Positions 39,857 through 45,460 of a stretch of DNA of 45,460 bases are shown here, piece by piece (within the stretch, counting starts at the first letter, position 1; each line of letters begins with the position of its first letter). The translations under genes were made by a program, and so were the position numbers. Below the pieces are notes generated by a model, which saw only the letters and a program-made list of their open reading frames with translations, was not told where the DNA came from and made no database searches. The stretch comes from a virus, in the IMG/VR virus record IMGVR_UViG_3300031673_000111, positions 1 through 45,460 of that record. One strand, written 5' to 3'.

Positions 39857-40391
39857 ATTGTTTTGACCAACATTCTATACATCTGGCTTCATATTTTTCT
39901 TTACCACCAACATCAACAATCGAATCATTTTTTGTTATTTTATAAGACATTTTAGCATCTTTACCGCATTTCACACATACAGCAGATAATTTTTTAACAT
40001 GATCTGCCATTGGAAGCAATTGTTCCATAAGATAAAAAGCATCCCCGTTTGAATCCATATCCAAACCAGCAACTATAATTCGATAATCGGGATCAAGTTT
40101 TTTACATAATTCAATTATTCGAGCATCTAAAAACTGAATTTCATCAACGGCAATTGTTTTGTAGGTAGGATTTCCTTCAACATAGGGAAAGATTTCATCA
40201 CTACAACCAATTGGTATTGATTTAATTGTTCTTTTGTTATGAGATACTACCTTATCAGAATCATCGTATCGATTATCAATGTTGGATTTAAATAGTAAAA
40301 ATGGTACTTTAGCGTATGATAATCTATTTAATCTTCGTATTAATTCTTCGGTCTTACCGGAGAACATAGGCCCACAAATGACTTCAATCAT
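39843..40391 (-). CDS. tdk: Thymidine kinase (type II)
   Basis: 182 aa, the usual length for type II enzymes. Walker A is GPMFSGKTEEL (7-17), Walker B AVDEIQFLD (81-89), and the lasso/substrate loop contains GLDMDSNGDAFYLM. A structural zinc site is formed by C139/C142 (CVKC) and C171/C174 (CIEC). It phosphorylates thymidine to dTMP for phage DNA synthesis, in keeping with an AT-rich genome. ATTTATATTTTAACT touches the ATG with no ribosome site, so the mRNA may be leaderless. Downstream it is coupled to the ATP-grasp-like gene. Confidence 0.95.
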   Translation of the reverse strand: MIEVICGPMFSGKTEELIRRLNRLSYAKVPFLLFKSNIDNRYDDSDKVVSHNKRTIKSIPIGCSDEIFPYVEGNPTYKTIAVDEIQFLDARIIELCKKLDPDYRIIVAGLDMDSNGDAFYLMEQLLPMADHVKKLSAVCVKCGKDAKMSYKITKNDSIVDVGGKEKYEARCIECWSKQYAPN

Positions 40392-40410
40392 AGTTAAAAT
40401 ATAAATTATT
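40392..40410 (-). promoter_or_regulatory. Candidate promoter abutting the thymidine kinase start
   Basis: Minus-strand AATAATTTATATTTTAACT ends at the ATG at 40391. There is no Shine-Dalgarno site between the box and the start, like several other genes here. Confidence 0.45.
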
Positions 40411-40417
40411 TTTTATC

Positions 40418-41233
40418 TTAAATGTCACTTTGCTGTGTGTTTCGTTCAAATTGTCTCATAATTTTACTAAACAATTTTGTATTTTCGGGTATCATATTTT
40501 TTAAATTATCTATGGGTACTGTTTTGTATATTTTCGGTACAAATTTTTCTATGCCGTGTTTTTTAGAAACTATATCCCAACTATTAAATTTTGTGGTTTC
40601 TGATATATATTTGTGTATTTCTCTATTTTTAGTTTCTGTTCCTGTTTTTTTAAGATTTGTTGGGTTTTCGCACGTTATTGCATCTATAACTGCGTATTTA
40701 TCTTTCACATCTATTCCTAGCGTTCTGGTACACCAAAAATCAATACCTGTACTTAATAATTCCGGGTCGTACACGGCCATAAATTTTTCAAGCGCATATT
40801 TGGAAAAGATTGGAGTATTTATTTCAACAAAATTGGTATAGTGCATAAAAGAATTTGATATTTGTCTATTAGTTTCCCAATACATCAAACTTTTGTCATT
40901 GAAAGCTGGTTGCATGACCCATAAATCCAGCTCCATTATAATTTGGAATAATAGACGTATTTGTTGCGTTTTGATTATAATATCATCATCAATAAGAAAA
41001 ACCGCATCATATTTTTTTATTATATCATAATGTTTTTTATATACATCATAAAAATTTGGAAATTTATAATTTCTGTTAACAAAATACTTGTCTACGTGCT
41101 TTTCAAATCCGTGGTCGGTGCGGTCTCCATAAAAAGATATCCATATATCAAAATTTCGTCCTTTCCCAGATAACCAATATTTTGGGAATTTAGAAAGATC
41201 GCCCACTGATGAATAAAGTAAAAATTTTCGCAT
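40418..41233 (-). CDS. DUF707 glycosyltransferase-like protein
   Basis: 271 aa. FLLYSSVGDLSKFPKYWL, FDIWISFYGD, KFPNFYDVYKKH, YDAVFLIDDDIII (about 75-87) and WVMQPAFNDK, followed by HYTNFVEINTPIFSKYALEKF and GIDFWCT, match the DUF707 (PF05212) family block by block. The family is thought to be GT-A-like with the DDD metal site. CTTATATTATAAAT lies directly on the ATG with no ribosome site. One of three GT-like genes in the minus-strand block. Confidence 0.8.
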   Translation of the reverse strand: MRKFLLYSSVGDLSKFPKYWLSGKGRNFDIWISFYGDRTDHGFEKHVDKYFVNRNYKFPNFYDVYKKHYDIIKKYDAVFLIDDDIIIKTQQIRLLFQIIMELDLWVMQPAFNDKSLMYWETNRQISNSFMHYTNFVEINTPIFSKYALEKFMAVYDPELLSTGIDFWCTRTLGIDVKDKYAVIDAITCENPTNLKKTGTETKNREIHKYISETTKFNSWDIVSKKHGIEKFVPKIYKTVPIDNLKNMIPENTKLFSKIMRQFERNTQQSDI

Positions 41234-41250
41234 ATTTATAATATAAGTTA
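41234..41250 (-). promoter_or_regulatory. Candidate promoter abutting the DUF707 gene start
   Basis: Minus-strand TAACTTATATTATAAAT ends at the ATG at 41233, a clean example of the TTATATTATAAA element with zero leader. Confidence 0.5.
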
Positions 41251-41973
41251 TTTCTTTGTTTTTATTTTACGTATGGCTTGCTTTACATCTTTTATGTAGT
41301 TTCTATCCCATTTAGGTTTTAATAGTATTTTCCCAGAGGGTTCGATCCCTTTTTTTATTTTTTCCAATACATCCATTTCCATTTTTTTTCTCGAATTAGT
41401 ACTGATATGCAAAATAGAACCACTCCATCTGTATACGTAATGCAATCTATGATAAGGCCGTTTACTCTCGTAAACATATTTTAGGTCGTTAGGAATTTTT
41501 TGTTCAAAATCTGTGTCTTCTCCAACGTCCGTCTCTGAGTAACCACTAATTTTATTATAAAGGTTTTTTGTGAAAATTGCTTGGCCGTGGAATATATTGG
41601 TGGTTACTTCATAATGGTTACCGTCAAAATAATAAAAACCGACTGTAAATTTAGAAAATTCGGTTTTCATAAATTTCATTCTTATTGATAGACTGTGTGG
41701 TAAATAAATATCATCATCATCCCAGTTAGCAATTATGTCATAGTCTGCTGCTTCTACAGATAAATTCCTAGCGTTTCCAAGATTTCTCGCTGTTGAATTA
41801 ACTATTTTAATTTCCGGGTGTTTAAAAACTAGCTGTTGCTGTGGAAAATTATTAAAAATTACCAGTTGTTTTTTCCCTTTATAATCTTGTTTTAAGAAAC
41901 ACTTGATAGATTCTTCAACCATGTGTACCCTACCATACGTAGGACACACACAGGATATTGGTGGGTATTTCAT
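41248..41973 (-). CDS. Glycosyltransferase family 2
   Basis: 241 aa. It starts YPPISCVCPTYGRVHMVEES (GT2 donor loop). DIIANWDDDDIYLPHSL (about 80-96) gives the D-x-D metal site. ETDVGEDTDFEQKI supplies the E-D catalytic-base region, and HRLHYVYRW closes the active site as in GT2 proteins. Soluble, no membrane helices. It is followed by the DUF707 gene on the same strand, so the two may act on the same glycan. AGTATAAACACC lies about ten bases before the start. Confidence 0.85.
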   Translation of the reverse strand: MKYPPISCVCPTYGRVHMVEESIKCFLKQDYKGKKQLVIFNNFPQQQLVFKHPEIKIVNSTARNLGNARNLSVEAADYDIIANWDDDDIYLPHSLSIRMKFMKTEFSKFTVGFYYFDGNHYEVTTNIFHGQAIFTKNLYNKISGYSETDVGEDTDFEQKIPNDLKYVYESKRPYHRLHYVYRWSGSILHISTNSRKKMEMDVLEKIKKGIEPSGKILLKPKWDRNYIKDVKQAIRKIKTKK

Positions 41974-41987
41974 AATTGGTGTTTATA

Positions 41988-42239
41988 CTATTTCCTTATG
42001 CATTTCCATTTTGGGGTTGGTTCGTACCATTCTTGTGTATAATTGCACCAGTGGAGTTTCCAATCTTCGTAATATTTCCAATCAACAATATCCCATGAAT
42101 TGAATACTCTTTTATACCCCATATGTTCGGGAAAATTTGTTGCTTTTCTTACTACTTTGTTGGCGTAACGCTTAAAAAATCTTTTGTAGCGTGAGCCATA
42201 AGTATCAACCATCCAAGGTTTACGATATGATCTAGACAT
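41988..42239 (-). CDS. Small basic phage protein
   Basis: 83 aa, AGGAG before the ATG. MSRSYRKPWMVDTYGSRYKR is a start I associate with small conserved phage hypotheticals; the whole protein is rich in Trp, Tyr, Lys and Arg. It may bind nucleic acid. No function can be given. It lies just upstream of the GT2 gene with a 14-base gap and is probably co-transcribed. Confidence 0.6.
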   Translation of the reverse strand: MSRSYRKPWMVDTYGSRYKRFFKRYANKVVRKATNFPEHMGYKRVFNSWDIVDWKYYEDWKLHWCNYTQEWYEPTPKWKCIRK

Positions 42240-42314
42240 GATTTTATCTCCTGTGTTATTTTAAATCACATCATATGAACCTCCCGTTGATTGTTATTTA
42301 TAGTTTATAAATTT
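42240..42314 (-). promoter_or_regulatory. Candidate promoter region of the 83-aa gene
   Basis: Minus-strand AAATTTATAAACTATAAATA (42295-42314) contains both the palindromic TTTATAAA and a perfect T4-late-like TATAAATA. It overlaps the 3' end of the 68-aa gene. A 70-base leader with GGGAGG and then AGGAG precedes the start at 42239. Confidence 0.5.
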
Positions 42315-42511
42315 CTTTTAGCAATCATTTTCTTGGCTTCTCCAACCAATTTTCTAAATGGGCCTTTACCATATTGCAAGTCCGTATAGTGTTTCATGTG
42401 GTCATCGTGCCAATCTTCAATGAAGTCAATAAACATTTTTTCAACTTCCGTTATTGGGAGTTTGGTTTTATTTTCATCAAATCCAATTTTTAATTTATCG
42501 CTGTTATCCAT
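42305..42511 (-). CDS. Small hypothetical protein
   Basis: 68 aa, helical, charged: a middle EVEKMFIDFIEDWHDDHMKH with several His/Asp and a C-terminal GPFRKLVGEAKKMIAKRNL. No family recognised. TTTATATTTATAAAATAGGATTTTC precedes the ATG, giving a TATA-type box plus AGGA. It lies just downstream of the tRNA-Leu gene on the same strand. Confidence 0.5.
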   Translation of the reverse strand: MDNSDKLKIGFDENKTKLPITEVEKMFIDFIEDWHDDHMKHYTDLQYGKGPFRKLVGEAKKMIAKRNL

Positions 42512-42557
42512 GTTGAAAATCCTATTTTATAAATATAAATTATTTTTGAAAAAAAAA

Positions 42558-42642
42558 TGGTAGGCATGGGGAGACTTGAACTCCCACGCATTTAAGCACC
42601 ACATCCTAAGTGTGGCGGGTCTACCAATTCCCCCACATGCCC
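42558..42642 (-). tRNA. tRNA-Leu, anticodon UAG
   Basis: Read on the minus strand: acceptor GGGCATG paired with CATGCCT, then A and an encoded CCA. D arm with GGTAGA, anticodon arm CCACA-CTTAGGA-TGTGG (anticodon TAG), a long class II variable arm around TGCTTAAATGCG, and T arm GGGAG-TTCAAGT-CTCCC. It is a complete leucine tRNA for CUA/CUN codons. It follows the 281-aa GT-like gene by four bases. Confidence 0.93.
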
Positions 42643-42646
42643 ATAA

Positions 42647-43492
42647 TTATAATTTACTGGCTTTAACTGCATTATATATACAATAATTAGAAATTATTTT
42701 TTTATTTAGTTTTCTTAGATTTACTTTGTTATAATCCCCGGATGCAAATTTAAATTTGGAAAATCCCTCTTCATTACTACTAGTATGCCATGAATGAATA
42801 TGGGGGTGTTTCCATATGCTATTTTTTGAAGTGCTAAAGAAATCTAATTTATCTGGAACCATTTTTACTTTATTTTTCATCAAATGGTTTATTGCTATTT
42901 CTGAAGCATACATTGATGATACTGGACGATACCAAGAAGGCCACTCACCATTACCATTTTTAAAATAGTTTTTTAAAATATGGTACAACACTTTAGTTGT
43001 AAGTGAGCCAACATTTACAACATCGTTGCCAGATCCGTACCAAGTTGAACCAATATTGTAGATATCATAATGGTTCAAATTAAGTTCTTTTGATATTTTT
43101 TTTATATTGGATTTTACTTTAATATCATTATTATATCCACCCCCACCAGTAAAAAACTTTTTGCCTTTGATGTGCCATTTTTTGAAAGCTGGTGTGAGAA
43201 AAACATCAAGATCTGTTTTGAGCACTTCCTTATATTTTCTTATAAAATTTGCTTTTTGCTTTGAAAATATTTCAATTGAGTTGATGTAGGGATAATTTAT
43301 TTTATTATTTTCTCTGTGTCCAATAATGATACAGTCGTTATCTATTTTATGTTTAATTTTCCACGCACAAAATACGATTAAATCAGTATCTTCATATAGT
43401 TTTAAATTTTTCCAACAATTATAAAGGATTTTATATTCCACAAAAAAATGGGGGTGTTTTGGGACAAATACTACGATTGCTCTAGGTTTCAT
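42647..43492 (-). CDS. GT-A-like glycosyltransferase-related protein
   Basis: 281 aa. RAIVVFVPKHPHFFVEYKIL opens an alpha/beta fold. YKEVLKTDLDVFLTPAF (about 89-105) holds a D-x-D preceded by a strand, as in GT-A enzymes and DUF7164-like proteins. NIGSTWYGSGNDVVNVGSL and KNGNGEWPSWYRPVSSMYASE follow in positions used for donor and acceptor binding. It sits between tRNA-Ser and tRNA-Leu in what looks like one transcript. The general GT link is plausible; the precise family is not certain. Confidence 0.5.
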   Translation of the reverse strand: MKPRAIVVFVPKHPHFFVEYKILYNCWKNLKLYEDTDLIVFCAWKIKHKIDNDCIIIGHRENNKINYPYINSIEIFSKQKANFIRKYKEVLKTDLDVFLTPAFKKWHIKGKKFFTGGGGYNNDIKVKSNIKKISKELNLNHYDIYNIGSTWYGSGNDVVNVGSLTTKVLYHILKNYFKNGNGEWPSWYRPVSSMYASEIAINHLMKNKVKMVPDKLDFFSTSKNSIWKHPHIHSWHTSSNEEGFSKFKFASGDYNKVNLRKLNKKIISNYCIYNAVKASKL

Positions 43493-43575
43493 ATTATTTT
43501 AGGGTCTATGAATATTTTTTTAACAACTTACCAAGTAATATTTCCCATATGTCATTAGTTTATACAAGATTCCAG

Positions 43576-43660
43576 CGGAAGAGACAGGATTTGAACCTGC
43601 AAGGGACGTTAATCCCGCTGCCGTTCCAAGGCAGTGCCTTACCAATTAGACTACTCTTCC
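43576..43660 (-). tRNA. tRNA-Ser, anticodon GGA
   Basis: Minus-strand acceptor GGAAGAG with CTCTTCC, discriminator G (as in serine tRNAs). Anticodon arm CTGCC-TTGGAAC-GGCAG (anticodon GGA), a long variable arm GGGATTAACGTCCC, and T arm GCAGG-TTCAAAT-CCTGT. The 3' end is not followed by CCA, so the host must add it. It reads UCC/UCU codons. Confidence 0.92.
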
Positions 43661-43769
43661 TTTGTTTTTTACGTTTTTTCCCATTTTTTATAAAAAAAAT
43701 GATATTTTGAAAAGACTTATTGACAGCCGTGTTGTCACGGAAAAAATATCTCTAACAATTAAACATTTA
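43661..43769. other. Intergenic spacer left of the IS1-like element
   Basis: No gene is seen here. It holds TTGACA, a short hairpin CCGTG-TTGT-CACGG not followed by a T-run, and the left target-site copy AACATTTA at 43762-43769. Joined to the sequence right of the element, it would restore a spacer between tRNA-Leu(GAG) and tRNA-Ser. Confidence 0.5.
43762..43769. repeat. Left copy of the target-site duplication
   Basis: AACATTTA occurs here and at 45295-45302, directly flanking the IS1-like element. Eight bases is within the usual range for IS1 insertions (mostly 8-9). Confidence 0.7.
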
Positions 43770-43772
43770 AAG

Positions 43773-43796
43773 GGGTGGGGTACTTCATTGTTGCTA
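43773..43796 (+). repeat. Left terminal inverted repeat of the IS1-like element
   Basis: The 24-base segment starts GGGTGGGGTACTTCATTGTT and ends GCTA. It matches the right end at 45268-45291 (reverse complement) with four mismatches. Confidence 0.8.
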
Positions 43797-43824
43797 ATGA
43801 CCAAAATATAAAGATTTTTCTCAG

Positions 43825-43835
43825 ATTATAAACTA
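43825..43835 (+). promoter_or_regulatory. Phage-type promoter box of the passenger gene
   Basis: ATTATAAACTA, identical in core to boxes at 26483-26505 and 43555 in the phage proper, lies 27 bases before the passenger ATG. AGGA follows with correct spacing. The passenger gene therefore appears wired to phage transcription. Confidence 0.45.
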
Positions 43836-43861
43836 ATAGAAACACTAATTAGGATATAATC

Positions 43862-44218
43862 ATGAATAAAAAAGAAAAATTTGAATCTTTTCTTGAATCA
43901 CTGAAAGGAAATGGAGAGGATAAGCTGATTGAATCTGTTAAAAAAGGTTTTCAGGTATGTTATGAAAACAATCCTATTGGGCAAAGACAGAGAGATGAAG
44001 CATTTTGGGAAGAAACTCACTCAGAAATGGAAGAAGAATCCCCTGTGGTTGAAGAAGAAGTGATTGATATAAAGGGACACAAAGTTTATTTACTTCACTA
44101 TGATAGTGGCAGAACTCAAGCATGGGTAAAAGGAATAGGTAATATTGCTTCACTTGAATCTTGGGAAGGTATGTCAAGAGAAGACTTTCTGAAAAAGGTT
44201 GAATCTAAATTACCTTAA
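43862..44218 (+). CDS. IS passenger protein with capsid-targeting-like N-terminus
   Basis: 118 aa, AGGA seven bases before the ATG. The N-terminal module KKEKFESFLESLK then KLIESVKKGFQVCYE matches the pattern of the 26528 phage protein (KFQEFLNNMK, LIEVIQKGFSLLFE), including the L-I-E that would suit a T4-type prohead protease. The middle is acidic (EEESPVVEEEV). The last 50 residues look like a small beta domain (HKVYLLHYDSGRTQAWVKGI) with a final helix. It lies inside an IS1-like element, convergent with the transposase (four-base overlap). Probably a phage gene captured by the element, or the element's own fitness gene. No known family. Confidence 0.65.
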   Translation: MNKKEKFESFLESLKGNGEDKLIESVKKGFQVCYENNPIGQRQRDEAFWEETHSEMEEESPVVEEEVIDIKGHKVYLLHYDSGRTQAWVKGIGNIASLESWEGMSREDFLKKVESKLP

Positions 44219-45189
44219 ATAGTATTGTAAAGGAACTCTATACCAACGGGTTCGTTCAAAATCCCTAAATGCATGGCGGGTGTCATCTTCACTCGCCTTT
44301 TTCTTTCCCCATCCCCAATTTTATACATCTTCTCTAAAAAGTAGTTCCCAAAGAACTTATATATCGATAGGTGAGCATTGAGCATTTCCATGCTCTTACA
44401 AATATGCCATGTTTTGCGTCTGAGCATTGATATGTTAGCTCTCATACAGGCTATGGAATTGTTAATACTGAACAGCTTTTTCTTGTTTTTCTCCTTAGAA
44501 GCATCATATTCAAGGTGTACACCATTTTCCCCGAATATTTCAGCCATGTAACTGGGATAGGTTTTCTTTTTATCAGATTCCACCACAATTCTACCTTTGG
44601 GTTTCATTTTCCGACATGCGCCCAGTACTCTCTTAATGTATCTGTGACGGAGTTTAATCTGATCCTTGTATTCATCCTCATAGTCATCCTTAAGATAGGG
44701 ATATTGGCATCTGGAAGTGGTTCTGACGGACATAACATCAACGATGAAATGACTGTCTACTTCGACTACGGCAGGGAGTGTTAAAGTATGAACACGGTTC
44801 TGTTCCATGGATTCAAATTCATCAAACTGGAATCTGGGCTTGGGTGACCTCATCCACTTGTCCATGTATTCCTTATGGAACATTTCACATACATTAGCTA
44901 ACCAGAGAATCTTTCTCTGGACAGTCTTTTTGGTGGTACGATGAATCAGGGCTGTTTTTCGGACACCTACACCCACGGAAACTATCTCCATGACCTTTTT
45001 ATTGAGGTCTGGGCGTTTATGGCGATAGGTGGGGTGGAAAGTCTGGTCACTGAAACTTTTAAAACATTGGGTGCATTTATATCTCTGGACTATCTGATGA
45101 TTCCTTTTTCGTTGAAAACGACCATCTTTCTTGATTTGTCTTGACCCACAGTGTGGACAATTCGATATTTTGGCTAGTATGTGTCTCAT
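44215..45189 (-). CDS. IS1-family-like transposase, InsA and InsB domains in a single frame
   Basis: 324 aa from the ATG at 45189; a GTG at 45207 is in frame but inside the promoter-like box. Zinc ribbon C11/C14 and C39/C42 (CPHC, CTQC) followed by a helix-turn-helix with VGVGVRKTALI (72-82) matches InsA of IS1. FQFDEFES (D123), VVESDKKKTY (D206) and the end block INNSIACMRANISMLRRKT then CKSMEML match InsB. IS1 makes InsAB by frameshift; here the two are fused. In the end block IS1 has I-E-R-x-N; this copy has I-N-N, so the third catalytic acid appears replaced by N243. GTTTTATATTATAAGT abuts the ATG with no ribosome site. Confidence 0.8.
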   Translation of the reverse strand: MRHILAKISNCPHCGSRQIKKDGRFQRKRNHQIVQRYKCTQCFKSFSDQTFHPTYRHKRPDLNKKVMEIVSVGVGVRKTALIHRTTKKTVQRKILWLANVCEMFHKEYMDKWMRSPKPRFQFDEFESMEQNRVHTLTLPAVVEVDSHFIVDVMSVRTTSRCQYPYLKDDYEDEYKDQIKLRHRYIKRVLGACRKMKPKGRIVVESDKKKTYPSYMAEIFGENGVHLEYDASKEKNKKKLFSINNSIACMRANISMLRRKTWHICKSMEMLNAHLSIYKFFGNYFLEKMYKIGDGERKRRVKMTPAMHLGILNEPVGIEFLYNTI

Positions 45190-45205
45190 ACTTATAATAT
45201 AAAAC
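45190..45205 (-). promoter_or_regulatory. TATA-type box abutting the transposase start
   Basis: Minus-strand GTTTTATATTATAAGT ends at the ATG at 45189. It is nearly the same as the box at 41234-41250 before a phage gene. Confidence 0.45.
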
Positions 45206-45267
45206 ACTACTATGACAAATGGTGTCTTTGGATTATAAGTATTTTATTATAAGGACTTACAGAAGAA

Positions 45268-45291
45268 TAGCACCATTATAGTACCCCACCC
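45268..45291 (-). repeat. Right terminal inverted repeat of the IS1-like element
   Basis: Reverse complement begins GGGTGGGGTACTATAATGGT and ends GCTA; 20 of 24 positions equal the left end. Confidence 0.8.
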
Positions 45292-45294
45292 TTT

Positions 45295-45302
45295 AACATT
45301 TA
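45295..45302. repeat. Right copy of the target-site duplication
   Basis: AACATTTA, identical to 43762-43769. Confidence 0.7.
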
Positions 45303-45306
45303 TTTA

Positions 45307-45345
45307 AGGGTCACTCCATTTGGGGTGGCCTTTTTATTTTTTTTT
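45307..45345 (+). terminator. Intrinsic terminator, plus strand
   Basis: AGGGTCACTCC (45307-45317) can pair over 11 positions, three of them G-T, with GGGGTGGCCTT, leaving a short loop. It is followed by TTTTATTTTTTTTT. It would stop plus-strand transcription before the tRNA-Leu gene. Whatever gene it served before the IS insertion lies to the left of the element or has been lost. Confidence 0.65.
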
Positions 45346-45347
45346 AG

Positions 45348-45427
45348 TACCGGGAGGGGGAGTCGAACCCCCAGACAAAATCACAGCCCTCTCATGGCTG
45401 CTGCTTTACCAGTTTGCATACCCCGGC
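45348..45427 (-). tRNA. tRNA-Leu, anticodon GAG
   Basis: Minus-strand acceptor GCCGGGG with TCCCGGT (two G-T pairs) and discriminator A. D arm TGC-AAACTGGTAAA-GCA, anticodon arm CAGCC-ATGAGAG-GGCTG (anticodon GAG), short class II variable arm TGATTTTGTCT, and T arm GGGGG-TTCGACT-CCCCC. No encoded CCA. It reads CUC/CUU leucine codons, complementing the UAG tRNA at 42558. Confidence 0.88.
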
Positions 45428-45460
45428 ATGTAAATAATTAGAAACCCTGTCCGTTTTTAA

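Larger units (their letters stand above)
43770..45294 (-). mobile_element. IS1-like insertion element with passenger gene
   Basis: About 1.5 kb. The ends are inverted repeats: left AAGGGGTGGGGTACTTCATT... and right (reverse complement) AAAGGGTGGGGTACTATAAT.... From GGGTGGGGTACT through TGCTA they match at 20 of 24 positions. AACATTTA flanks both ends. It contains an IS1-type transposase on the minus strand and, unusually, a 118-aa passenger gene on the plus strand whose 3' end overlaps that of the transposase. The element separates tRNA-Ser from tRNA-Leu(GAG). IS1 itself is 768 bp without cargo, so this is a cargo-bearing relative. Confidence 0.8.

Noticed and set aside
43723-43745. Hairpin CCGTG-TTGT-CACGG as a terminator
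   Set aside because: It is not followed by a T-run on either strand, so it does not meet the intrinsic-terminator pattern.
1-45460. CRISPR array
   Set aside because: The only regular short tandem repeats are the four 18-base units in the Thr/Pro gene, which are coding and lack spacers.

Overview
The window reads as part of a large, AT-rich, contractile-tailed (T4-like) bacteriophage genome. The main evidence is a baseplate/tail cluster in T4-like style (gp26/gp51-like hub assembly protein, tape-measure-like protein, gp48/54-like tube cap, gp53-like wedge, gp27-like hub, gp5-like spike, gp4-like head-completion nuclease). Further support comes from an SbcD/gp47-like nuclease, a type II thymidine kinase, an amidase endolysin, virus-encoded tRNAs and dense gene packing with ATGA/TTGA overlaps. 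The host cannot be named. Internal genes use Shine-Dalgarno sites (AGGAG-type), which indicates a bacterial host.

Layout. 1-6254 (+) is a tightly overlapped glycan-modification operon: glycosyltransferases (GT), two methyltransferases and a sulfotransferase. 6344-9755 (+) holds a gp47-like nuclease, a GT-B-like protein and a P-loop protein. 9755-21157 (+) is the tail/baseplate module, ending with a gp4-like nuclease, a thioredoxin-like protein and a UDP-galactopyranose-mutase-like protein. 21235-31402 is mixed-strand: small proteins, more GTs, two tail-tube-like proteins, a 2H phosphoesterase, low-complexity proteins and the endolysin. 31404-34955 carries further GTs, a truncated GT duplicate, a Thr/Pro-repeat protein, a poly-Asp protein and a fucosyltransferase-like protein. 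34976-38972 (+) has small genes and a translation island: a CAT-anticodon tRNA-like gene, a GC-rich structured RNA and a clear IF-1 homologue, followed by a Nudix hydrolase. 38975-45460 (mostly -) has an ATP-grasp-like protein, thymidine kinase, GTs and a small tRNA set (Leu-UAG, Ser-GGA, Leu-GAG). That tRNA set is interrupted by an IS1-like element with inverted repeats, an apparent 8-bp target duplication and a passenger gene.

How it works together. At least fifteen sugar-transfer genes plus sulfation and methylation enzymes are spread through the structural region. This suggests an elaborate glycan made or decorated by the phage, either on its own virion proteins or on host surface polymer; the target is not shown by the sequence. 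Many first-in-transcript genes have a TTTATA(n)TATAAA-type element almost touching the ATG and no Shine-Dalgarno site. That is the pattern expected of leaderless phage mRNAs, and it is notable in a genome that also carries IF-1 and a CAT-anticodon tRNA-like gene.

The most interesting observations are: the IF-1/tRNA/structured-RNA island; the IS1-like element whose passenger gene shares an N-terminal module with another phage gene; two genes with no usable start or an open out-of-frame extension (candidate frameshifts); and a spike protein whose C-terminal domain looks like an amidase fold that has lost its zinc ligands. All family assignments are from reading motifs by eye; no searches were run.
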